This document shows positions 26,605-36,366 of a stretch of 49,347 nucleotides of DNA, piece after piece. The first letter of the stretch is position 1; the number at the start of each line of letters is the position of its first letter. The notes beneath the pieces were generated by a model that did no database searches, was not told the DNA's origin, and saw nothing but the letters and a program-made list of their open reading frames with translations. This DNA is from Flavobacteriaceae bacterium UBA1115 (GTDB taxonomy: Bacteria > Bacteroidota > Bacteroidia > Flavobacteriales > Flavobacteriaceae), in NCBI GenBank assembly GCA_002313325.1, contig DCBE01000058.1, positions 1 through 49,347 on the forward strand. The letters run 5' to 3'. The position numbers were made by a program, and so were the translations under genes.

Positions 26605-27940
26605 CGAAATCCTATCGCAATTCAAAAGCGACATTGAGCAGCGCAATGCCAATGCACTAAAAAAACGTGCTGATGAATACCACTATGCCGATTTAGCCGA
26701 AATCGTTGACGAACTCTCCACTGAAGAGGGTGTTTATTTAATTAAACTGCTCGATTCTGAAAAAACTTCAGACGTGCTAACAGAAGTTGACGAAGACATT
26801 CGAGAATCCATCCTTGAATTGCTCTCGGTTAAGGAAATCGCTGAAGAAGTAGAGGAATTGGATTCTGATGATGCAGTGGATTTGATCTCAGAACTACCCG
26901 AAGCGAGACAAGCCGCGGTAATTGCGCAAATAGAAGACGATGGGCGAGCGCAAAACATTCAAGAACTACTTGCCTATGATGAAAACTCGGCAGGTGGTTT
27001 GATGGCAAAAGAATTGGTAAAAGTCAATGAAAACTGGACGGTTACCAAGTGTGTGCGTGAAATGCGAACACAAGCCTCAGAAGTCAAAAGAGTACATTCC
27101 ATTTATGTAGTTGACGATGAAAACAAACTGATAGGCCGGCTATCGCTAAAAGACTTACTTACTGCAAACGACAAGGCCAAAGTCAAAAGCGTTTATATTC
27201 CTAAGGTTGATTATGTCATCATCAGCGAGCAAGGCGAAGAAATAGCTAAGCTTATGGCTAAATACGATTTGGAGGCGGTTCCCGTTGTCGATGATGAAAA
27301 GAAATTACTAGGAAGAATTACGATTGATGATATTGTAGATTTCATCAAAGAAGAAGCAGATAAGGACTACCAGTTGGCTGCTGGTATTGCCTCTGACGTA
27401 GAAGCTGACGACAGCATCGTAGAGCTTACGCGTGCGCGTTTGCCTTGGTTAATTTTAGGCCTTTTTGGAGGCTTGGGAAGTGTGTTTATTTTGGAAGGCT
27501 TTGAGCAAGTAATGCAACATCCGTCCTATAAAACACTTTTCTTCTTTACCCCGCTTATCGCGGCAATGGCAGGAAATGTCGGAGTTCAGTCATCTGCTAT
27601 TATTGTTCAAGGTTTGGCAAATGATATTGTAAAAGGAAGCCTGTTTAATCGATTGATGAAAGAAGTGGGGCTTAGCCTTATAAACGGATTTGCCTTAAGC
27701 ACACTCTTATTGGTATTTGGGTATTTTACAGGGCTTGAAACTTCCGTTAGCCTTACTATTGCCTTGTCCATGCTGTGTGTAATTTTGGTCTCTGCACTTG
27801 TTGGCACTTTTGTACCCATCATTCTAGACCGCAACAATATTGATCCTGCCATAGCCACGGGACCTTTTATCACAACAAGCAACGATATTTTTGGCATTTT
27901 CCTTTTCTTTTATATTGCCAAAGTCATTTTAGGCTTTTAG
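26582..27940 (+). CDS. mgtE: Magnesium transporter MgtE
   Basis: Mg2+-gated channel in the inner membrane. The 452-residue product has the acidic MgtE N domain (about 10-130, superhelical, rich in E and D), two CBS domains (about 140-255, with [19 protein letters not shown] and [19 protein letters not shown]) and a C-terminal membrane domain with five segments, including [20 protein letters not shown] and [12 protein letters not shown], both family signatures. The CBS pair senses cytosolic Mg2+. The start lies inside rsmA. Confidence 0.97.
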   Translation: MTPFQLNDEILSQFKSDIEQRNANALKKRADEYHYADLAEIVDELSTEEGVYLIKLLDSEKTSDVLTEVDEDIRESILELLSVKEIAEEVEELDSDDAVDLISELPEARQAAVIAQIEDDGRAQNIQELLAYDENSAGGLMAKELVKVNENWTVTKCVREMRTQASEVKRVHSIYVVDDENKLIGRLSLKDLLTANDKAKVKSVYIPKVDYVIISEQGEEIAKLMAKYDLEAVPVVDDEKKLLGRITIDDIVDFIKEEADKDYQLAAGIASDVEADDSIVELTRARLPWLILGLFGGLGSVFILEGFEQVMQHPSYKTLFFFTPLIAAMAGNVGVQSSAIIVQGLANDIVKGSLFNRLMKEVGLSLINGFALSTLLLVFGYFTGLETSVSLTIALSMLCVILVSALVGTFVPIILDRNNIDPAIATGPFITTSNDIFGIFLFFYIAKVILGF

Positions 27941-27941
27941 C

Positions 27942-28892
27942 ATGATGCGCATTTTACACCTAGACGAAAACCACCCCACTCTCATAGAGCAATTGGCAGT
28001 TTTGGGGTTCGAAAATATTGTAGATACCCAGTCTTCAAAAAAAGTCGTTGCACAAGACATTGCGCAGTACCACGGTTTGGTAATTAGGAGTCGGTTCCTC
28101 ATTGACAAGCCCTTTTTACAGCAAGCCAAAAACTTGAAGTTTATTGCTCGTCTGGGTTCAGGGTTAGAAAATATTGATGTCAACGCAGCAGCAACAATGG
28201 ACATTGTGGTATTAGCGGCTCCAGAAGGTAACAGCCCTGCTGTGGGCGAACATGCCCTAGGCATGTTGCTAAGCCTGCTTAACAAATTGCCACAAGGCAA
28301 TAAAGAAGTCCGCGCAGGCAAGTGGCAAAGGGAAGCAAATCGCGGAGAGGAATTGGGTGGAAAAACAATCGGCATTATTGGCTATGGGCATACCGGCAAA
28401 CAGTTTGCACGTAAGTTGGCTGGTTTTGACGTTGAGGTTTTGTGTCACGACATTCTAAATAATGTAGGAGATGCATATGCCAAGCAAGTACCACTTAAAA
28501 AAATACACGATCAGGCAGATGTAGTTAGTATTCACCTCCCCTTGAATAAAAATACACAACAATACGTTGACCATGTATTTATCGGCAAAATGAAAAAGTC
28601 ATTTTGGCTTATCAATACCGCCCGTGGAAACCAAGTGGTTATTGGGCATCTCGTTAATGGAATCAAAGCCAATAAAGTCAAAGGGGCGTGTTTGGATGTG
28701 TTTGATAAAGAAACTGCTGCTTTTGATTTAAATACTGAGCAATGTGACGATTGGCAGTTTTTGATAGCGAGTAATAAAGTTGTTCTCTCACCGCATGTAG
28801 CGGGATGGACCACACAAAGCCATCTGCGATTAAGCGAAGTAATCCTTTCCAAAATCAAACAATTGATGGATAAGGGTTATTTTTTAAGTTAA
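27942..28892 (+). CDS. D-2-hydroxyacid dehydrogenase (SerA-like)
   Basis: NAD-dependent dehydrogenase of the D-isomer-specific 2-hydroxyacid family. The 316-residue product has an N-terminal substrate domain with LKFIARLGSGLENID, the Rossmann motif GIIGYGHTGKQFARKL, and the catalytic stretch LINTARGNQVV, with the catalytic Glu and His expected near GACLDVFDKE and LSPHVAGWT. It lacks the C-terminal ACT domain of regulated SerA. 3-phosphoglycerate is a possible substrate because related flavobacterial proteins are annotated that way, but sequence alone does not fix it. It lies 1 base after mgtE. Confidence 0.88.
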   Translation: MMRILHLDENHPTLIEQLAVLGFENIVDTQSSKKVVAQDIAQYHGLVIRSRFLIDKPFLQQAKNLKFIARLGSGLENIDVNAAATMDIVVLAAPEGNSPAVGEHALGMLLSLLNKLPQGNKEVRAGKWQREANRGEELGGKTIGIIGYGHTGKQFARKLAGFDVEVLCHDILNNVGDAYAKQVPLKKIHDQADVVSIHLPLNKNTQQYVDHVFIGKMKKSFWLINTARGNQVVIGHLVNGIKANKVKGACLDVFDKETAAFDLNTEQCDDWQFLIASNKVVLSPHVAGWTTQSHLRLSEVILSKIKQLMDKGYFLS

Positions 28893-28943
28893 TTTAACTT
28901 AGAGAAAACCTTTAATCGTTTTAATAGCTGTTATTTCGTAGTT

Positions 28944-29369
28944 ATGAAAAAGATTTTAGTTCTCTGTACCGGAAATTCGTGTCGAAGCCAAATGGCACAC
29001 GGTTTTATGCAGTTTTTTGGCGGTCAAAACGTATCGGTTTACAGCGCAGGTATCGAAACCCACGGGTTAAATCCTCGAACAGTTAGCATCATGCAAGAGG
29101 CCGGCATTGACATCAGCGAAAACACATCAAACCACTTAGACGAATATGCGGAAATATCCTTTGATCATATCATAACTGTTTGTGATCACGCGCAAGAAAA
29201 CTGCCCGTATATCCCAAGTGAAAAAGCACAGCGCTGGCATCATAATTTTACAGATCCTTCTAAGCTTGTATTAGAAAACGAAGATGAAATTCACGCTGCT
29301 TTTGCTGCAACAAGAGATGAAATAAAGACATATTGTAAAAACTTCGTACTGAGTTATTTGTTGTCATAG
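28944..29369 (+). CDS. arsC: Arsenate reductase, LMW phosphatase type
   Basis: Small protein-tyrosine-phosphatase-fold enzyme. The 141-residue product has the P-loop CTGNSCRS with Cys8 and Arg14 and the further pair Cys80 and Cys87 in VCDHAQENCP. This triple-cysteine set is the hallmark of the thioredoxin-coupled arsenate reductase of Gram-positive origin, which hands the oxidising equivalents from Cys8 to the other two. No ArsR or arsenite pump gene is nearby. A general phosphatase role cannot be excluded. It converges on the acyltransferase gene with a 16-base overlap. Confidence 0.87.
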   Translation: MKKILVLCTGNSCRSQMAHGFMQFFGGQNVSVYSAGIETHGLNPRTVSIMQEAGIDISENTSNHLDEYAEISFDHIITVCDHAQENCPYIPSEKAQRWHHNFTDPSKLVLENEDEIHAAFAATRDEIKTYCKNFVLSYLLS

Positions 29370-31162
29370 GTTTTTTGTTCTAGAGAAGCCTGAAATTCTT
29401 CCAAAACTGGCTTAACTGTAGTCGATGGAATGTCTTTAATTTTGATATACATCAAACCATCTATGGCATTGTTAAAAAGCGGGTCTACATTAAAGGAAGC
29501 CACACGTGCATTTTGTTTAATATACTTTTTAATAAGTACTGGCAACCGCAAGGCCCCAGGTTCAACCTCATCAATTAATTTATCAAACTTATTGAGATCA
29601 TCTAGAGTCTCTTCGAATACAAATTCTTTGTCTGCATCGTCAAGTTTTACTTTAAACTCCTTTTTTGGGGTTATGTATTGCGCCAAGTAGGGATCGTAAT
29701 AGTGCGAACGCATAAATTCAATCATAAGCGATTTGGTAAACTTTGAAAACTGATTGCTGATGCTAACACTACCAATTAAATAATAGTATTCAGGATAACG
29801 CAAGGTAGCGTGAATAATGCCTTTCCAAAGTAGGAAAAGTGGCATGGGGCGCTGTTGGTATGTTTGTGAGACAAAGGCCCTTCCGAGTTCTATACTGTTG
29901 TTAAACATATACTTGATTTGGGGCTCAAACTTGAAAAGTTCGGACAAATAAAATCCCGAAATGCCGTGTGCGTTCATCAATTGTTTGCCCAGCCCAAGTC
30001 GGTAGGCACCCACCAAGGTACGGGCTTTATGATCCCATAAAAACAGATGTAAGTAGTCGTTGTCGTAATGATCCAGATCAAGAGGTTTGTTGGTCCCCTC
30101 GCCAACAGCCCTAAAAGTAATCTCCCGTTGGCGACCAATTTCTGTTAATATGTTTGGAATCAAGTCTGAAGAAGTCAAAAACAACTCATAGTCTTTTGAA
30201 ACCAATAACGATTTGCTGCTATTTTTTAGCGCAATAATCTCGTGCTCCAGCAATGATGTCGGCACTGATGGGGCAATTGGCATCACCTTGTTGTTTTTTC
30301 GGTTTAAGGTTCTTGGCACACGTTTTAGAAAAGACTTGCGCTCAAAAATATTAGAGAGCATGTATAATTTACGCCTTATAAAACTGGAGTAATCTTCAAT
30401 GGATTGATGATTGTCTTGATCCTTTACAGCAATGGGGTTTCCTATGCGTATATCAATACTTCTGTGGCGTTGGGTTAGCAGTTCGGCAGGAAGTCTTGCC
30501 GTACGAAGTAACGGGTGGATCTTGGCCAACCGATAAAACAACGGGCTGTTCCTGGCGTGAAAATAAACGGGTACAACTGGAACTTTTGCGCGTTGAATCA
30601 AGCGCATGGTTGCCGCATTCCAAGTGGTGTCGATGGGGACTTGCTTTTTTAATTTGGAAGCTACTTCCCCGGCTGGAAAAACTGCAAAAAGGCCTTTGTT
30701 ATCAAGGTGACGCAATACCTGTCTAAATCCACCAATACTTGATTTTGAAGTCAAGCTGTCGTCAAACGGATTAACGCCTATAAACCTCTTCTTAAGCCGG
30801 ATCACCCGATCCAATATGAAGTTTGCCATCAATTTAAAATCTGGACGTAACTCTTGCAAAAGATGTATGAGCATAATACCATCCAACCCTCCCAAAGCGT
30901 GATTTGAAACAAGAACTACAGGGCCTTTGGTTGGAATACGCTTTAGCTCTGAGGGGCTTATTTGGTAGTTGGCTCTAAATTGATACAATAGAGATGAGGT
31001 GAAATGAGCTTCATCGCTATTAGCTACACAACGGTCATAAATGGAATTGATTTTATGTAGGCGTAAAAACCACATCACAATACGGGCAATAAAACGGCCT
31101 ACAAATCCAATTTTGGACAGTCCAAGGGTAAGCGCTACATCTTTAGGATATACTAGAGGCAT
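29354..31162 (-). CDS. olsF: Bifunctional acyltransferase, OlsF-like (amino-acid lipid synthesis)
   Basis: A 602-residue fusion. Residues about 60-290 are a PlsC-type acyltransferase with the H-x4-D motif NHALGGLD (His88, Asp93) and the later FPAGEVAS block. Residues about 330-560 resemble the OlsB-type N-acyltransferase (GNAT-like) domain, with GAYRLGLG, SIELGRAFVSQ and LFLLWKGI. This arrangement matches OlsF, known from Serratia and Flavobacterium johnsoniae to make ornithine lipid by two acylations in one protein. Here ornithine lipid, glycine lipid or a related aminolipid is inferred; the amino acid cannot be read from sequence. It is probably bound to the inner face of the membrane. Confidence 0.82.
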   Translation of the reverse strand: MPLVYPKDVALTLGLSKIGFVGRFIARIVMWFLRLHKINSIYDRCVANSDEAHFTSSLLYQFRANYQISPSELKRIPTKGPVVLVSNHALGGLDGIMLIHLLQELRPDFKLMANFILDRVIRLKKRFIGVNPFDDSLTSKSSIGGFRQVLRHLDNKGLFAVFPAGEVASKLKKQVPIDTTWNAATMRLIQRAKVPVVPVYFHARNSPLFYRLAKIHPLLRTARLPAELLTQRHRSIDIRIGNPIAVKDQDNHQSIEDYSSFIRRKLYMLSNIFERKSFLKRVPRTLNRKNNKVMPIAPSVPTSLLEHEIIALKNSSKSLLVSKDYELFLTSSDLIPNILTEIGRQREITFRAVGEGTNKPLDLDHYDNDYLHLFLWDHKARTLVGAYRLGLGKQLMNAHGISGFYLSELFKFEPQIKYMFNNSIELGRAFVSQTYQQRPMPLFLLWKGIIHATLRYPEYYYLIGSVSISNQFSKFTKSLMIEFMRSHYYDPYLAQYITPKKEFKVKLDDADKEFVFEETLDDLNKFDKLIDEVEPGALRLPVLIKKYIKQNARVASFNVDPLFNNAIDGLMYIKIKDIPSTTVKPVLEEFQASLEQKTYDNK

Positions 31163-31187
31163 TGGGGTTAGTGTTATCTAAATATAG

Positions 31188-32438
31188 TTATTTTAACACC
31201 AATTGGAGGGTAGTCGCTGTTCGTTGTTCCAATACAAGTTCGTGGGTGCTGAGCAGCGTATTTGCTGAATTTTCTTCAAAATGTCGAATTGTATAGAGAG
31301 ATACATCGGGCGTGTGTTTTACGTCAAACCGAGATCGCAATGCAAGTAATAAAGCGTCCATTTTATGATACGTATCTTCTACGCAAACTGAAAAGCTAAT
31401 GGCCGAATTTTGAATAACATCAACCGACATCTTATGCTCGTGTAGAAGCTTGAATATATCACTGATATTATCTTCCACAACAAAAGAAAAATCACGCGTG
31501 GAAAGACAAAGTAGCGACAAGCCTTTTTTAACGATATAACAAGGAATTTCTGGTTGCATATGTACTCCCTTACCCACTTTAGTGCCCTGTTGTTTTGGAT
31601 TTAAAAAGGACTTCACATAAAGCGGTATTCCTTTTCTTTGGAGCGGCTGTAAGGTTTTCGGGTGAATCACAGATGCTCCGTAAAAAGCAAGCTCAATGGC
31701 TTCCTGATATGAAATGTGCTCGAGCAGTTGGGTTTTATCAAACACCCGTGGATCGGCATTCAAAACGCCTTGAACGTCTTTCCATATAGTCACGTCTGTT
31801 GCACCCAAACAATAAGCAAATATCGCCGCAGAATAGTCTGAGCCCTCTCTCCCTAAAGTAGTGGTGAAATTATTCATATCGGAGGCAATAAATCCTTGGG
31901 TAACTTTTAATATATCCCCTTGGATTTGATCTTGAATGGCCGATTGAGTTTGCTCCCAGTTGAGGTGTGCACTGCGGTAGAAATTGTCCGTTTTGATACA
32001 GCTTCGTGCGTCAACCCATTCAGCAGCAATTCCCACATGGTTCAAATAAGCACAAATAATGGAAGTTGATAACAACTCGCCAAAACTCACCACTTGATCG
32101 TATACAAACGCACGGTTTGGCGAGCGGTTATTGGCTAAAAAAGTATCGCATTGGGCGCACAGATTTTTCACCCGCTTGGCAACAGGACCGTGTGCACCAT
32201 TAAATAACTTCTGAACAATTTCTTGATGGAACATTTCCAAATCATGCAAGCCAGCCTTACAAGAATATGGATCTTCGAAATAGGCATCAACAACGCCTTC
32301 AAAAGCATTGGTAGACTTGCCCATTGCCGAAACAACAACTAGGGTGTCTTCATGCCCCATTTCGGTAAGCACCTTTGCCACTTTGATTACTCCTTTTACG
32401 TCTTTTACCGACGCGCCTCCGAATTTAAATACCCTCAT
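31188..32438 (-). CDS. lysC: Aspartate kinase
   Basis: Phosphorylates aspartate, the first step toward Lys, Met and Thr and toward diaminopimelate for the cell wall. The 416-residue product has the N-terminal kinase motif MRVFKFGGASVKD, the FTTLGREGSDYSAA substrate loop and GVLNADPR, then two C-terminal ACT-like domains (about 300-416) expected to bind amino-acid effectors. It is monofunctional, with no homoserine dehydrogenase domain. It overlaps the GNAT gene upstream by 14 bases and probably shares its promoter. Confidence 0.93.
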   Translation of the reverse strand: MRVFKFGGASVKDVKGVIKVAKVLTEMGHEDTLVVVSAMGKSTNAFEGVVDAYFEDPYSCKAGLHDLEMFHQEIVQKLFNGAHGPVAKRVKNLCAQCDTFLANNRSPNRAFVYDQVVSFGELLSTSIICAYLNHVGIAAEWVDARSCIKTDNFYRSAHLNWEQTQSAIQDQIQGDILKVTQGFIASDMNNFTTTLGREGSDYSAAIFAYCLGATDVTIWKDVQGVLNADPRVFDKTQLLEHISYQEAIELAFYGASVIHPKTLQPLQRKGIPLYVKSFLNPKQQGTKVGKGVHMQPEIPCYIVKKGLSLLCLSTRDFSFVVEDNISDIFKLLHEHKMSVDVIQNSAISFSVCVEDTYHKMDALLLALRSRFDVKHTPDVSLYTIRHFEENSANTLLSTHELVLEQRTATTLQLVLK

Positions 32439-32919
32439 CTTGTTCTGCTGTAAATTTTTGCATGGCGCCTTCTGTCATTTGGGTAATATTCCAGTCAGAC
32501 ATCGTTTTTGCACCTTGCTTTTCATAAAAATTAATGGCGCGCGTATTCCAATTCAATACCACCCATTGGATTCGGCGTACGCCCGTGTTGTAGGCGAAAG
32601 AGATAAATTTCTTTAGCAACGCAAATCCTATTCCTTTTCCTCTGTGAGGTTCCGTAACTATCAAATCTTCCAAATGCCAAGACTTGCCTTTCCAAGTAGA
32701 ATAACAAGGGTAATACAAGGCAATACCAACTACCTTACTTTCATTGGTAGCAACAAAACACCCAAACGCAGGGTTTTCGCCAAAACCGTCCTGTAGAAGT
32801 TCCGCTTCAGTGACGGCTACTGCATCAGGTTCACGCTCAAAAGTTGCCAACTCTTGAATTAGTCCAAGTATGGCAGGCACATCGCTTTTGGTAGCGGCAC
32901 GTATGATTAGATTATCCAT
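32425..32919 (-). CDS. GNAT-family N-acetyltransferase (spermidine/diamine acetyltransferase-like)
   Basis: A 164-residue acetyltransferase. It starts LIIRAATKSDVPAILGLIQE, has the acetyl-CoA loop HRGKGIGFALLKKF and the family end WVVLNWNTRAINFYEKQGA. The overall pattern, with TFEREPDAV and YSTWKGKSWHLEDL, is close to the SAT1 diamine/thialysine acetyltransferase group, so a small amine is a plausible substrate. It heads an operon with lysC (14-base overlap) and diverges from mfd. A TAnnTTTG element sits just upstream. Confidence 0.9.
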   Translation of the reverse strand: MDNLIIRAATKSDVPAILGLIQELATFEREPDAVAVTEAELLQDGFGENPAFGCFVATNESKVVGIALYYPCYSTWKGKSWHLEDLIVTEPHRGKGIGFALLKKFISFAYNTGVRRIQWVVLNWNTRAINFYEKQGAKTMSDWNITQMTEGAMQKFTAEQDEGI

Positions 32920-32926
32920 CGGGTGG

Positions 32927-32934
32927 CAAATGTA
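32927..32934 (-). promoter_or_regulatory. -7 promoter element for the GNAT-lysC unit
   Basis: The minus strand reads TACATTTG, matching TAnnTTTG, ending 7 bases before the GNAT ATG. Confidence 0.5.
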
Positions 32935-33030
32935 ATAACTCTAACGAATATTGGAGTGTTATTCCCTCACACTGAAGAACTAATTTGTTTAAAAAATAAC
33001 TTTATTGTGGCTGACACGCCAACTACTTTG

Positions 33031-33038
33031 TATTTTTG
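33031..33038 (+). promoter_or_regulatory. -7 promoter element for mfd
   Basis: TATTTTTG matches TAnnTTTG and ends 13 bases before the GTG at 33052. This supports a later mfd start than the longest frame allows. Confidence 0.45.
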
Positions 33039-33051
33039 TCAAAAAGCAGTA

Positions 33052-36000
33052 GTGAACGAACTTCCCGTTCTTTATGAAAATAATCCGCAATTCATGGCCG
33101 TGTACCAAAGCGCATCAAATCACGGTAGCGTATTTGCTGCTGGTCTCGTTGGATCAAAACACAGCTTTTTAGTCAAATCGTTATATGAGCAACACAATGC
33201 TACCTTAATTTGGGTACTCAACGACAAAGAAGAAGCAGCCTATTATCTTAACGATTTGGAGGTATTACTCCCCCTAGCGCCCATTTTTTTTCCATCTAGT
33301 TATAGGCGTCCTTATGCGACGGAAGAAACGGAAAATGCCAACGTATTGTTGCGGGCAGAGGTGTTGCAAAAAATCAAAAATACGCCTCGGCAACTCGTCA
33401 TTACCTATCCCGAAGCACTATCGGAACAAGTGTTGACGCCAAAAGAATTACAACGCAAAACCCTAGCCATAAAAAAGGGGGATGAATTGAGCATTGATTT
33501 TGTCAACGAAACGCTTTTTGACTTTGGCTTTAAGCGCGTAGACTTTGTTTCTGAACCAGGTGAATTTGCCCTTCGCGGTGGTATTTTAGATGTACATTCA
33601 TACAGCCATGAAGAACCTTTTAGAATCGAATTTTTTGGGGATGAAATTGATACTATTCGCAGTTTTGATGTGACCAGTCAGCGCTCGAACCAAGCTTTGG
33701 ATGCCATACAGGTCTTGGCTAATATTGAGCAAAAAGAACTAGACGAGAAGCGACAATCACTGTTGTCATTCATAGATAAAGGTAGTTTGATTTGTGTGCA
33801 AAATTCCATTGCCGTTCAAGCTTCATTGGACCATATGTTTACTCACGCAGAAAAATCTTATGCCGCACTTTCTGGTGAAATAAAGCGGCTGCAGCCCGAC
33901 GCCCTTTTTGTGGACGGGAAACTGTTTGTGCATGGTTTAGCTGTGCACAAGCAAGTACATTTTTGTTCGCAAACCACGGACAATGTTGTGGTTTTTGAAT
34001 GCCAACCCCAGCCGCGGTTTCATCGCAAATTCGACTGGTTTGTTACCCACCTAAACGAAAACACTAAAAAGCAGGGAGTCAATCACGTTTTTTGTGCTTC
34101 TGATGCACAAAAAAAACGACTGGTTCAAATTATTGAGGAGCTTGCGCCTGAGACGTCTTTTCATTGCTGGGTCGCACCACTATTCCAAGGGTTTATGGAT
34201 GAAGATGAAAATATTTTCTGTTACACAGACCACCAGCTTTTTGAAAGATATTACAGGTTTAGGTTAAAAAATGGCTACGCCAAAAAACAAGCCTTATCCC
34301 TTAAGTCGTTGACTGAGTTGGAAGTTGGCGATTATGTCACCCATATCGATCATGGTATTGGAACTTTTGGAGGCCTACAGCGCATCGATGTTGAGGGAAA
34401 AATACAAGATGCCATCAAGCTATTTTATGGTGATAGGGATATCCTGTACGTGAGCATTCACTCGCTGCACAAAATTTCTAAATACAACGGTAAGGACGGC
34501 GCCGTGCCCAAAATATATAAATTAGGTTCTGGGGCTTGGAAAAAAATCAAGCAAAAAACCAAAAAACGGGTTAAGGAAATTGCCTTTAACCTTATTAACG
34601 TCTACGCCAAACGGCGTATGAACAAAGGTTTTGCAGCCAGACCTGACACCTATTTGCAACACGAGCTTGAAGCTTCATTTGTTTTTGAAGACACACCAGA
34701 TCAGCGCGCAGCTACGGAAGCAGTTAAAGAAGACATGGAAGACCAAAAACCCATGGATAGATTAATTTGTGGTGATGTTGGTTTTGGTAAAACAGAAGTA
34801 GCCATTAGAGCTGCGTTTAAGTCTGTTGACAACGGAAAACAGGTAGCCATATTGGTGCCTACAACCATTCTCGCTTTTCAACATCACAATACTTTTGTTA
34901 ATCGGCTTAAAGATTTTCCTGTAACAGTAGATTACCTAAACCGATTTAGAAGCACAAAACAGAAAAAGGAAGTTTTAGAAGGAATTGAAAGTGGCGCTAT
35001 AGATATCGTCATTGGCACCCATCAACTGGTAGGGAAGTCGGTTTCTTTTAAAGACTTAGGGCTGCTAATTGTTGACGAAGAGCAGAAGTTTGGGGTTAGC
35101 GTTAAAGAAAAACTGCGCGCATTCAAAGAGCATGTAGATGTACTCACGTTAACCGCCACACCCATACCAAGAACTCTTCAGTTTAGCTTAATGGCAGCAA
35201 GAGACTTGTCCATTATCAATACACCGCCTCCTAACCGTCACCCTATTGAAAGTCAGGTATTGTCTTGGAACGAAGTGCAAATACGCGATGCTGTGATTTA
35301 CGAACTGCAACGCGGGGGGCAGGTGTTTTTTGTACACAATCGCATTGACAATATCAAAGAGGTTTCAGGAGCAATACAACGCCTCGTTCCTGATGCACGT
35401 ATAGCCACTGCGCATGGCCAACTCCCAGGAAATACATTGGAAAAGCTGATGCTTGGTTTTATTGCTGGAGCATTTGATGTGTTGGTAGCCACTACCATTA
35501 TTGAGAGCGGCTTGGACGTTCCCAATGCCAATACCATATTCATCAATAATGCCAATAATTTCGGGTTAAGCGATTTGCACCAGATGCGTGGTCGTGTTGG
35601 GCGCAGCAACAAAAAAGCATTCTGCTATTTTATTACGCACCCTTTTTCGGTACTCACATCAGATGCCCGGAAACGCATGGAAGCCATCAGTCAATACACC
35701 GCACTTGGATCGGGTTTTCAAATTGCCATGAAAGATTTAGAAATTAGAGGTGCAGGAGATTTATTGGGTGGCGAACAGAGTGGATTTATCAATGATATTG
35801 GTTTTGAAACCTACCAAAAAATATTAAAAGACGCCATTGAGGAGTTGCAGCAAAATGAATTTAAGGCGTTGTACCCCGAACAAAAAACCAAGCCAAAAGA
35901 ATTGGTTTTAGATACAGACGTTGAAGTCTTCTTCCCAACAGATTATATCAACAACGTAAAAGAACGAATGGCGCAATACCAAGCACTGTCCACGCTCAAG

Positions 36001-36366
36001 ACAGAAGAAGAACTTACAGCTTTTGGAGATGCGCTTAAAGATAGGTTTGGTAGCTTACCAGAGCCAACATTAGCGCTTTTTAAAAGTGTCCGTTTTAAAT
36101 GGCTGGGTGCGTCCTTGGGATTTGAAAAAATAGTGCTGAAAAAACAAAAATGCATTTGCACTTTTGAAGCTAGCCCAGAAAGTGACTTCTACCAAACGCC
36201 AGCATTTCAATATATGCTTGGACAACTAGGGGATCTAGGCAACGCACAGCTTAAAGAAAAAACCGCTAAGGAAAAAAACAAATTGGTGTTGGTAATCAGT
36301 GAAGTTGACTCCATAGAAAAGGCCACCCAGTTATTGCAAAAGCTACAAGCGCCTACAGTTGCTTAA
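33052..36366 (+). CDS. mfd: Transcription-repair coupling factor
   Basis: Removes RNA polymerase stalled at DNA lesions and recruits UvrA. With the GTG start the product has about 1104 residues. It shows the UvrB-like N-terminal module (FVSEPGEFALRGGILDVH), the RNA polymerase interaction domain (LEVGDYVTHIDHGIG), the translocase with Walker A GDVGFGKTEVAIRAA, the DEEQ box (IVDEEQKFGV) and helicase motifs up to GRVGRSNKKAF. A C-terminal TRCF domain follows. The frame can extend to a GTG at 32923, but those 43 residues are not family-like and overlap the GNAT promoter, so GTG 33052, just after a -7 element, is preferred. Confidence 0.95.
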   Translation: MNELPVLYENNPQFMAVYQSASNHGSVFAAGLVGSKHSFLVKSLYEQHNATLIWVLNDKEEAAYYLNDLEVLLPLAPIFFPSSYRRPYATEETENANVLLRAEVLQKIKNTPRQLVITYPEALSEQVLTPKELQRKTLAIKKGDELSIDFVNETLFDFGFKRVDFVSEPGEFALRGGILDVHSYSHEEPFRIEFFGDEIDTIRSFDVTSQRSNQALDAIQVLANIEQKELDEKRQSLLSFIDKGSLICVQNSIAVQASLDHMFTHAEKSYAALSGEIKRLQPDALFVDGKLFVHGLAVHKQVHFCSQTTDNVVVFECQPQPRFHRKFDWFVTHLNENTKKQGVNHVFCASDAQKKRLVQIIEELAPETSFHCWVAPLFQGFMDEDENIFCYTDHQLFERYYRFRLKNGYAKKQALSLKSLTELEVGDYVTHIDHGIGTFGGLQRIDVEGKIQDAIKLFYGDRDILYVSIHSLHKISKYNGKDGAVPKIYKLGSGAWKKIKQKTKKRVKEIAFNLINVYAKRRMNKGFAARPDTYLQHELEASFVFEDTPDQRAATEAVKEDMEDQKPMDRLICGDVGFGKTEVAIRAAFKSVDNGKQVAILVPTTILAFQHHNTFVNRLKDFPVTVDYLNRFRSTKQKKEVLEGIESGAIDIVIGTHQLVGKSVSFKDLGLLIVDEEQKFGVSVKEKLRAFKEHVDVLTLTATPIPRTLQFSLMAARDLSIINTPPPNRHPIESQVLSWNEVQIRDAVIYELQRGGQVFFVHNRIDNIKEVSGAIQRLVPDARIATAHGQLPGNTLEKLMLGFIAGAFDVLVATTIIESGLDVPNANTIFINNANNFGLSDLHQMRGRVGRSNKKAFCYFITHPFSVLTSDARKRMEAISQYTALGSGFQIAMKDLEIRGAGDLLGGEQSGFINDIGFETYQKILKDAIEELQQNEFKALYPEQKTKPKELVLDTDVEVFFPTDYINNVKERMAQYQALSTLKTEEELTAFGDALKDRFGSLPEPTLALFKSVRFKWLGASLGFEKIVLKKQKCICTFEASPESDFYQTPAFQYMLGQLGDLGNAQLKEKTAKEKNKLVLVISEVDSIEKATQLLQKLQAPTVA

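Noticed and set aside
28886..28900. Palindrome AAGTTAATTTAACTT after the 2-hydroxyacid dehydrogenase gene as a terminator
   Set aside because: The arms leave a loop of about one base, so it cannot form a proper hairpin, and no T run follows.
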